Translations under genes and position numbers: made by a program | Origin: Capronia americana | Taxonomy: Eukaryota; Ascomycota; Eurotiomycetes; Chaetothyriales; Herpotrichiellaceae | DNA length: 64,000 nt | Reading direction: 5' to 3' | NCBI GenBank assembly: GCA_016110215.1 | Contig: JADWQD010000009.1 | Span: 126,093 to 190,092 of the forward strand | In this document: piece after piece, positions 21,251 through 30,400 of the stretch | How the letters are laid out: every line of letters starts with the position of its first letter | How positions within the stretch are numbered: position 1 is the stretch's first letter | Notes under the pieces: generated by a model | The model's input: the letters and a program-made list of their open reading frames with translations, nothing else | What the model was told of the DNA's origin: nothing | The model's database searches: none

Positions 21251-23437
21251 TACCCAGTATTCCCTCCCTCTCGCTCACCAGCTGTCTATACAGCCGAAAC
21301 TAACCAAAACGCTTCAGCATCCCACCGTAATCTCACATTGTCTCCAGAGGCTTGCCCAAGCAGACTACTGCATTACTGAGAGTACAACCCTCGTCTGCAA
21401 GCTTTCCTCCGAGCCTATCCCACACAGTACGACCTTGCGCGGTCTCTGCCGCTCCAGTAAAGCTCTTTTCCTCGACTACTGGCCGGCATCTTCCTCGTTC
21501 TTCTCATCATCTACACCGAGTAATGGGGGGCGGTGGAACTGTGTACCGTGACTCGGTACTTCGTCACTAGAACAGGATTTCAGTCAGCCCGCGTGTCGTG
21601 ATACAGTACATAGCGATGCCGATGCCCCCATCTGGGGTAGTGACGGACCATGGGGCTTGGGCATTGCATTATTTGGCTCGCCGCAGAGCATCACAACGCA
21701 GCCGGCAATTTAGAATTCGGGGCCTCCAGGGCTGCATTTCTTGACATGGACGGGTGGCTTCCAAGGTCGCTTGGTTAAAGGGGTTTCATACGTACCCAGG
21801 TCGTCAATTTCACCCTCATCTATGTACAGAGGACGTACTGGCACTGCATTGCTGGGTAGGTAACAGAATTGGGTTCGTCCCGCGGCCAACACTGCGCTTG
21901 CTGGGAAGGCGAGCGGATTGGGTTCGTCCCGCGGCGAACCTCGGCGACACAGGCTTAGTGAACTCTGTTAGGCTGGGAAGAGGACGCTGAGGCCCTGAGT
22001 CTAAGTGGATCGTCCCGGTATGTTGAGAATACCATCGTCCATCGTACGCGTACTGCACAGTACAGGTGACTACATCATCTTGTTGATAGGAACTGCCTAC
22101 CCGGCCGTAGTTGGCTCTCTAGGTCCGCCACACGGCAGCTGCATCGATTTGGCTGGGGGAGACAAGCAGTCGAACAGGCGAGCGTGCACGGAACAGCGAA
22201 GACGCGACTCGGACTCAGCTGACCAAAAATCGAGTGGGTTAGGCGGAAAGTTTTCTGTGTAGGAACAGCCAAAGCATCTTAGCTTCGCTTTTGGCCCGCC
22301 TCTGGTAGATTACCGAGCAAAAGGATCGGGTTCAGCGACGTGCTGTCCATGAGAGGCTCAGGATCCCGTCTCCCAGCCTATCCTCTTCGTCCTCTTGGTC
22401 CGATCTCAAGACATCCGATAAGCGGATCCCAGACCTGACCGAGTTGGCCCCGTGGTTGGATGCCGTGGCAACCTGACCACTGAGCTCGCCTACAACCCTA
22501 CTAGTACCCGATTCCGACCGCTCGATGTCGAAGGACCAGGATGGTTCCCTTTCTCCATGTGGCCAATCACGGGGCACGGACTCAACCAACAGCGCCCTTT
22601 TTTCACTGCGATCGTGCGATGGGGCCTCGTATCCGATGATTGACGGTCTGGTACATACATGCCTCAGGGAAATAGGGGGAAGATCCACACTCAATTTGGA
22701 GGGGTGATGATCAGTGTTGAAAACTGGCGAGGAGGAGAAATCGAACAGGTCGCGCATGGACCGATGTGATGCCCGGAAAACCAGGAAGCCCAACCATCTG
22801 ACTTGGCCGCCATGCAGGGCTTTGGTGCCAGTGAATGAATCATGACACTCTCTACTTACGTCCTTGTTGTTGGGCTTGTGGGAAGCGGGGCTGGCGTTTG
22901 TCCCATAGCGCATCCGGTATTTTCGGATCCAGGATCTCGGGACCACCAGATCAACGCATCTCGCTTCACCACAACACAATGCAAAGGCGTTTTGGAAGCC
23001 TGGAGTGTCCGAGTACCAAAGCGTGATTGTCAACGATGGATTGGGAGTTTTCCCATGCAAAAGGACCGAAGAACAAGCCAGATCGAGTCACCAGCGCCAT
23101 CGCAAGGAGGGAGGGGGGTGCGTGTGGACACGGGTGTGTATTTGATACAAACCCATGCGCACAGCTATACCTGCAGAGGGGCGTGAAATAACACAGTGTG
23201 ACAGGTCCAGCCCTGGGATCCGCATTCCTGGCAGCTGCAAGGGATAGCTGGCCCGGCCTCGTACAAGTTGATGCAGGATGGAGGATATCTTCCGGGCTGG
23301 CTGTCGTCTTTCAAAGCTGCCCAGCTCCCATCGTCTTCACCGCTCGTCGATATTCCCTCAATTGTCTCTATTGCCGTGCTGCGCGCGCGATCCTGTCTGT
23401 GTCGCCTTTCGGTCTACAATCACGCCTTCGCGGAAGG
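21251..23437. other. Intergenic with uncertain minus-strand frames
   Basis: A minus-strand stretch 21857-21710 reads as a plausible C-terminal exon (includes 'VRPLYIDEGEIDDLGTYE') but lacks a start. A 49-bp diverged duplication lies at 21868/21917. A 242-codon minus frame (22332-23060) opens only from TTG and contains a GTAAGT donor-like site near 22859. No domain is recognisable in any of these. Confidence 0.4.
21866..21955. repeat. Two-copy diverged repeat, period 49 bp
   Basis: 'ATTGGGTTCGTCCCGCGG' occurs at about 21868 and 21917, each preceded by 'TGCTGGG-AGG'. Confidence 0.75.
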
Positions 23438-23980
23438 ATGCCTCCCAGAAACCAGGCGGAGAAGGAGGTCGAGGACGGGCACGCCAACATCCCCGACGCT
23501 TACTACGAGCTGGAGGTGCAGGTGGCTAGGGCGCCGAAGCTATCTCCACAGCAATTGGCGGACCGCAGGCAGCTGAGCCAGCAACTGGACCAGCTCCGCA
23601 CCAAAAGCTTTCTCTCCAGTATCCCGATGTGGTGCTCCCTTACGATCTTGTCTTGGGCCAACCGGAAGATGGCCTTCAAGATGACCGTCGGCGGCAAGGA
23701 AACCCTCGTGACAGCCGATCTCCAGCCGCGCCGGCACTATTTTGACGCCGACATGGCGGCGTTCCACTGTTCCGTCCGCACTGCAGACGGCCTTGTCCAC
23801 CACGGCACCATCAGCAAGGCCGACGTCTTCAACTATTCCATGGGCATGTGCAATTTCATCGAGGTCAAGGAGGAGCAGCCGAGTCCAAGTAAGTTTGAAA
23901 CAAGACCTCGTTGTCGGGACCTCGACACTAACGTGAAAGGGCCCGAGACCTTGGAGGGCTCGAAGATGGCTGTTTCGTGA
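23438..23980 (+). CDS. Small hypothetical protein, two exons
   Basis: ATG at 23438 (MPPRNQAEKE); the frame is open upstream but only from GTG. A 51-bp intron (23889-23939: GTAAGT, branch CACTAAC, acceptor AAAG) gives 163 residues. Because 51 is divisible by three and has no stop, unspliced mRNA also encodes a protein 17 residues longer. The sequence has a Gln/Leu-rich helix (about residues 35-58: LSPQQLADRRQLSQQLDQLR), then a compact beta-like region (MAFKMTVGGKETLVTADL, HYFDADMAAFHCSV) and a short acidic tail. Not recognised; no signal peptide or transmembrane segment. Confidence 0.6.
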   Translation: MPPRNQAEKEVEDGHANIPDAYYELEVQVARAPKLSPQQLADRRQLSQQLDQLRTKSFLSSIPMWCSLTILSWANRKMAFKMTVGGKETLVTADLQPRRHYFDADMAAFHCSVRTADGLVHHGTISKADVFNYSMGMCNFIEVKEEQPSPSKFETRPRCRDLDTNVKGPETLEGSKMAVS

Positions 23981-24559
23981 GGGCGTCTCGTCCTCTGGCC
24001 CACGAGGAAGATGGGCTCGGTCTTACAGTACGGAGTAGTGGTATCGGGTAGAACTGGCAGTGGACACGCGTCCGGGGAGTCTTTCATGCGCAAGGGAATC
24101 AAATCAGAAAAGCGACGAGTACGGAATACTCGTTCTATTTATCATGCATGCTTGGGATTGAAGCTGGGAGCCAAAGGGAACCTTGTAGTACTGTACCTCG
24201 TCCGTACTGGGTACTTGACCTACTCGTAGTGGGCGGCACGCCCGCTTGGCTCCAGGCCTCCTCCACAGCCCCCGTTTTTTTAACTAGGGCGATTCCATCC
24301 CCACTGCTTAACTAAGGTAGCTGCCCACACCGCCCACTGGCCAGGGCCTCCCGCCTCCCCGCCCACTGGAGCTGAGTTCGAACCATTTCTCGTCCCGCCT
24401 TTAGGTACATGTACTACGAATCCCGCATCCATCGTCGTGGCCCGATTTGAGATCCGTCCAAGATCTAAGCAGTTGAAGTTGGAATGTGAGGAAACACAGC
24501 AATTCTCCTTACCGACAGTCTTCTACTGGAACCACTGCGCGTACGGGTCCAGACCAGAC
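23981..24559. other. Intergenic / promoter of Zn2Cys6 gene
   Basis: GTAC-rich block at 24185-24232 (includes 'cctcgtccgtactgggtac') and several GCCCACTGG-like words at 24300-24370. No gene seen. Confidence 0.5.
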
Positions 24560-25537
24560 ATGGCCTCACGAACACCATTCCCGCCGCCGCCTCCACCGAT
24601 GCAGTCCCATCCTCAATTTCACCCTCAATATCCCGTCATGGACGCACACGCCTGCCGCCTCCCGTGGCCAACCTATCCGACACCCGATGTCCAACAGCAT
24701 CACCCATATCACACTGCGAGTGGCGACCCGCCCGAGTCTTCCTATCTCGCGCCGCCGCATCCGTCTCAGGTGCCACAACCTCTGCAGTACGGTGGTGCGC
24801 CGCCTGTCCACCCTCCTCCCCCGGACCCACGTCAATACTGCGACGGCTGGAACTCGCACCTACGGAGACTCGTCCGAGCCGTCCAGGCGTGCGAACCGTG
24901 TCGCCAGAGGAAAGGCAAATGTGACGAAGGCCGCCCGGAGTGCCAGTACTGCAAGGACAGCGGGCTGAAATGCTCATACCGAGAGTATCCACCCAATAGC
25001 AACAACAAGAAGTCGTCGGAGAATGCAAACCTTGCCACGACGGCGGCGCAATTAGATGGCCTGACCGTCTTTCTGACGGGGTGGTTCGAGAAGATCGAGC
25101 AACGGCTGGACCGCATCGAGAAACAACAGGAGAAAATCAACGAATCCATCGGTGTGGTGACACAACTGGGGGGCCATGTCGGCCTCCCTGTCCAGCTTCC
25201 CGGGCCAATGAATGGTCCGCTGCTCAACGATGATGATGGTGGTGGCGGCGGCGGTGGTGCTGGCGATGATGAAACAGGACTGCCGCTGCTGTCGCGGGAA
25301 GACGACGAGGAAGATCAGAAGCCAGTTGGAATCAACTACACAGGTTCTGCCTCCCCCGTTACGCAGGCCCGTGGCATCAAACGACCTCGATCCGACTCGG
25401 GCTCGCCTGTCGACTCTCATAGGCGGCGAGTCGGTCCGCCGCCGCCGTCACCACCACCACCTGCCTTCACTCGGGAGTCTGACCCGATGATCAAATTGGA
25501 GGAGGATCAAGACTTCACGGACTGGAAAGTCTCTTGA
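24560..25537 (+). CDS. Zn2Cys6 binuclear-cluster protein (putative transcription factor)
   Basis: First ATG at 24560 (MASRTPFPPPPPP); the frame upstream opens only from GTG. 325 residues. The N-terminal 100 residues are Pro/His/Gln-rich. A Gal4-type cluster follows with exact fungal spacing: C111-x2-C114-x6-C121-x6-C128-x2-C131-x6-C138, flanked by basic RQRKGK. A short coiled coil (about 175-205, WFEKIEQRLDRIEKQQEKI) probably dimerises it. The rest is acidic and Gly/Asp-rich, with basic 'IKRPRSDSGSP' and an acidic C-terminus. The usual fungal-specific regulatory domain of larger members is absent, so it is a short form. Expected to bind CGG-type half sites in the nucleus; targets unknown. Intronless. 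Confidence 0.85.
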   Translation: MASRTPFPPPPPPMQSHPQFHPQYPVMDAHACRLPWPTYPTPDVQQHHPYHTASGDPPESSYLAPPHPSQVPQPLQYGGAPPVHPPPPDPRQYCDGWNSHLRRLVRAVQACEPCRQRKGKCDEGRPECQYCKDSGLKCSYREYPPNSNNKKSSENANLATTAAQLDGLTVFLTGWFEKIEQRLDRIEKQQEKINESIGVVTQLGGHVGLPVQLPGPMNGPLLNDDDGGGGGGGAGDDETGLPLLSREDDEEDQKPVGINYTGSASPVTQARGIKRPRSDSGSPVDSHRRRVGPPPPSPPPPAFTRESDPMIKLEEDQDFTDWKVS

Positions 25538-27446
25538 TAGGCGGCTCGACGGTTACGGATGGGCTCCAACAGTCAATCGGCGCCTCGACGGCTATGGACA
25601 GGTTTTAGCGGCACATAGTCGCCATCGCAGAAGCGGTGGAGGCGTGGGTGGTAGCGATGTTGGTCTCCTTGCTGCACATCAAACCTGCTCCGCGGGCTTA
25701 CCAGACTGTGACAGGCCAAAAGGCATCTCTTACGCCTGAGATTCGGGGGACTTAGAGCCTCGCCTCGCCGCGGCACCCAGCCAAACCGCCGACCTACTTT
25801 CTTGTCTCGGCCGAGGGAAATTCAATCGATGCTACATAGGGGCGTGACCTAATCACAGGGCGACCGGTTCCCTGATGCCGCTTGACGACGCAACCAAACC
25901 ATTCAAACACCGTGCAGCACGCCCGAGAGGCAGAAGTCAGACAGGTTGCCAGTCAGTCGGGACCGACGCATCTCCGCCAGACACTTCTGATCGAGTCAGC
26001 ATGCGGCCGACGCACCGTGCACAGAATGCCACGCCCAACGCTACACACTTGGAAGCACCCAGACCGCATTGCACATGATGGGTTGTATATCTCTTCCAAC
26101 GAGACTCGCATGGGAACGAGACGGTATCTAGACGGCTGCGCACATCACGAACACTGTAAGTGACTGAGTGCCAGACGGCAACGACGAGGTTCCTAAACAC
26201 ATCCCTGACCCATGGGTGTCGATTTCGACCTCTTAAGTATACACGGATTCGTCCCCAGTGACAAGGCGGCAGAATCATCCCTCGAATATGAGGTAGGTCT
26301 ACGTATTCATAGGATCGGTGCTGATGGAGACGAAGGACACATGACGCTTGCGGAACCGCGATCTTAATACTGCACTGTACCGTAGCTTTGAATGCATGCA
26401 ATATGAATGAACGGGCTTGGTGTCTGCGGGAATTCGGTCGTTCTCGAGGCCATGACGAGGATGCATGAGACCACGAGGCCCGTATCGTTTCTTTCGAACA
26501 CACACGTCTGAGACAGGGGAGAGAGCTGGGCGACGGCAACAGTACCCATGAACATTAGCTGGCGGACAGAGTACATATGTAATCGCTCCCGGAATATGAA
26601 CGGACAAGTCATCGTGCGCAATACTGGGAGACGTGAATGGCCAATACACACCACTGGGGGGAGAGAGATGCTGTGTGGTGGTTCTGTATGATCGCCTACT
26701 GTCTTGGACTCTCCACCAAACCGTGAAGCCACCCCGTAGTCAACGGCGTCGAGGTGATAGTCCTAATGATTGACCCGTCGACCATGATTGGCCTCGTCCT
26801 GTCATGATTGACCTCGACGCCAGCCAAACACCGGTGCACCTCGAGATGAAGAGAAGCGAAGTGTCGCGGTCACTCAACGAGGGCCACCATTATCAAGTCA
26901 GTCTCATCATCATCATGCTACGCAATATTTTTTGACCGTCAGAGATCTTACGAAGCGTAATATGACTTGTATCCGTAGACGAGAGGCAACTTTTGAATTA
27001 CCACCAATTCCGCGGGAGTCGCCCTCGCCCTCGCCCTCGACGGTAAACTCGACTGACCACAGCCATCGGCCAGTCAAGCAGACACAGCCTGCCTCTACTA
27101 GGTACTGTACCTCGTACCTCGTACTCGGTACATCCATCGTATTTGCTGAGTTTTTCCGGGTTCCGGATGCCGACCAGTTTTTCCGGGTTCCGTTCCGCTT
27201 GCTTGCTGGCTGATGCGTCATTCGTTACTGCGTCGTGGTGATCGGTGGGTGGCAGTCAACAATCGCCATTCCGCGCAGTTGGTTACTTCACTGCTATCTC
27301 ACCACAAGCATCCCAGGTACACCGCAGGCCGAGCTGCATCGCAGACGTGCCATATATCTCTGGCTCGCATCCCTACCGCCGCATGCATGCACGACGACAC
27401 GCCTTCGTCATGACACGGACGCGTCGGTTCCCCGATCGCACTCGAG
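25538..27446. other. Intergenic, no supported gene
   Basis: Minus frame 25937-26539 (200 codons) is the longest but shows no domain or splice support and a low-complexity Arg/Ser/Cys makeup typical of chance frames. A GTAC block is at 27100-27140, and a duplicated 16-bp word GTTTTTCCGGGTTCCG occurs at about 27149 and 27177. The last 200 bp are the REV3 5' flank. Confidence 0.5.
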
Positions 27447-30400
27447 ATGGACATCTTCCGAATCCGCATGAACTGCGTGGACCACTACCAAGCCTCCCAG
27501 CTCGATGACTTCGATCCGCCCGTGCCCCTCGGGGAGACTCGATTCGAACGGCCTCGAGTGTCGGTCATCCGTGTCTTTGGCGCAACTCCGACCGGCCAGC
27601 GGGTGTTGATGCACGTCCATGGCGCGTTTCAGTATACCTACATCGAGTACAGCGGCAGTCTGGCTCCCGCAGCTGTGGACGTGGCAATCCGCACTCTGCA
27701 GCTGTCGATTGACCATGCCTTGGCCACCAGCTATCGCCAGAACATCTACGAGGGCAAGGTTCGATACGTTGCCCACATCTCCTTGGTCAAGGGCGTCCCG
27801 TTCTACGGCTACCATGTGGGATACAAGTTCTACCTCAAGATCTATCTGCTGAATCCTCTGCACATGACGAGGCTGGCCGATCTGCTGCGCGAAGGCGCCG
27901 TGATGAAGCGAGTGCTGCAACCCTATGAAAGCCACCTGCAGTACCTTGCCCAATGGATGTGCGACTACAATCTGTACGGCTGCAGCTACATTGACTGTGC
28001 ACAGGTCAAATTCCGCGCCCCTGTCCCACGCTATGCCGACATGACCAACCCTCTGCATCAGTGGCACGACTTGTCGATCCCCCCGGCAGACATTTCCGCC
28101 AAAGACCGACTTCCGAAGCAGAGCCACTGCGCGCTGGAGGTGGATGTGCATGTCAAAGATATCTTGAATCGCAACAGCGTCGAGGAGCGCCCACTCCATC
28201 ACGACTTCATCGAACGGCTTCGTCCCATTCCGCCCGACGCGAAGCTGGTGCAGAGCATGGCGGGTCTGTGGAAGGACGAGACTCGCCGCCGAAAGAACAG
28301 GATGGGTTTGAGAGACTACAACAGCAGTCCATTTCCTCCCGAGGTACTCGTCTCAATGTCGGCCGAACCCCGAGACACCGCTGCGGGTGGCTGGATACAT
28401 GAAGACGAATTCCGGGAGAAGATCGCTCAGGTGGTGGCTGACGAGTACGACAAAAGCGACAAGAGGAAGCTTTCATTCGACAACTTTGTGGAGCCGGCCC
28501 CGCTCGGGAACACTGTTCGAACAGCCCTGCAGAGTGTCGATGACCTGTACCCTGAACGACTTCAGTTGACGGGACTAGCAAACGCGGACCGCCTGGGCAG
28601 CCGTCGACACACAGAAGAGAATGGAGAGAGCGGTCATCAACATGCAGAAGAGAGTCGGGAGAGTGGGCATCAAGTTGTAGACGAGAATGGAGAGAGCGGG
28701 CATCAAGTTGTAGACGAGAATGGAGAGAGCGGGCATCAACTTGCAGAAGAGAATCGAGATCGCATCATGATGCACCCGTCTGGCGAAGAGAACCGTGCAG
28801 ATGGATCAGAGACAAGCCTGGAAGACGCAAAAATCTCGGGAAACGGTGCTTCAGGCGGAACTAGCGAGGCGAACGGTGTTGATCATGAGGCTCATAGCCG
28901 AGGAGATCATCTCGTCTCAACTCCTATCAGTCCCACCGAGTACGAAATGTATGGTATTCGACTTGCTGCTGACACGGGTCGTCTGGACGAGGATGCCTTC
29001 CAGATGCCCCTGGAGCACGACGATGTGAGCGCGACTGGCGAGACGAAACCTCCACAAGGTGCCAAGAGACCAAGGTTAGCAAACGCTCCGCCATTCAGGG
29101 CGAGGAAGAAATACAAATATCTCGTTGATGAGGAGGATTCACTACCCGACCTCTCTGGTTCAGAGGAGGAACCAGACTTCTTCGTCAAGCTTAGAGAGGT
29201 GCCTTCGGCACAGCGACCTCATGAAGACAGACGAGGCACCCCAGTGCTTAATGGGCTTTCGTCTGCGTCTAAGCCCCAGGATGCCCCTCGAGAAGCTCGC
29301 GCCTTGGTGAATCTTTCCCAGCAGTCGACCCTATCCTTTCCTTCGGTCAAGAACCCCAACGATCCAGCTTCGATCCTCCGCCTGAGTCAGAAAAGCGATA
29401 CTTCTCCACGCTCTTCTCAGAGCTCGACGTTCAAAGCCTCTGCGTTTTCCACGGCATCCAAGACTCCTACAAGGTCTATTGCTGTCCCACTCGAGACCCC
29501 TGCGCCTCCTACCACGGGCCGGAGCACTTACTCGTCAGATTCCGTTGGGTTCAGACTGCAAGGTTTGCAGAAGCCTGTTAACGACAATCCAGTAGTCCTT
29601 TTTCAGCCTTGTCCGCCCAGCTTCAAGGACGTGGACTCGACAATGTTGGAGCACGGTTTGCCAGACGCAATCTACAAGGAAGCATATTACAGCGACGAAA
29701 AAGACGTTCCAGGTCGAGCGAGAGAGTATGCAGGCCGCGAGTTCAAACTCGGAGGCGACGCACTTCCGTACCTGCCAGACTTCGATCCCTCCGGTACATC
29801 TTTGGCCACGTTTGGCCGGAGGCCTCCTGCATTGGTTGATATCGCGGCGGAGAAGGCCCGAGACAATCAGAGACGGAAACACTGCAGGATACGGGAATGG
29901 GTCATTGACGAGCCTCCGCCACGCAAGCTCGATGTGCTTGCTTGGTTGAAAGCAGAGGCGGAGAGCCTGCCAGTGCCAAGGAAGTCAGCAGTGCCAACGA
30001 CCATGCTCTCCCAGATTGATGGCCCGACGCAGAAGAACCAGCACGGCTTCAAGTATTCTCAGGTGCAACCCAGTACGAGCATACAACGTGAAACCGAGTA
30101 CATGAGCATCATGAGTCTGGAGGTTCACGTCAACACCCGCGGATCTTTGGCGCCAAATCCAGACTTGGACGCCATTGCCTGCATTTTCTGGTGTGTGCAG
30201 AGTGATGACGAGGACGTGGAAACCAATGGCTCCAAGGAAGGAGTTCGTGTCGGCATTTTGGCTGTCGCGGACGGACCAGATACCGCCAAAAAGATTGGAC
30301 GTAGTGTGCCATACGAGGTGGAGGAGGAAGCTACCGAACTCGATGTTCTTACCAGGCTGGTGGATATTGTCCGGACATACGACCCTGACATCTTGACCGG

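Noticed and set aside
22332..23060. 242-codon minus frame
   Set aside because: Opens only at TTG, contains a GTAAGT donor-like site inside, and has no domain; kept only as a note in the gap entry.
24366..24390. GAGTTCGAACCA, a possible reverse tRNA T-loop
   Set aside because: The flanking 5-bp arms are not complementary, so no T stem forms.
9872..25537. Secondary-metabolite gene cluster around the Zn2Cys6 gene
   Set aside because: No polyketide synthase, NRPS, terpene cyclase, P450 or tailoring enzyme in the surrounding region; the only transporter is 33 kb away.
25937..26539. 200-codon minus frame
   Set aside because: No domain, skewed Arg/Ser/Cys composition and no splice context.
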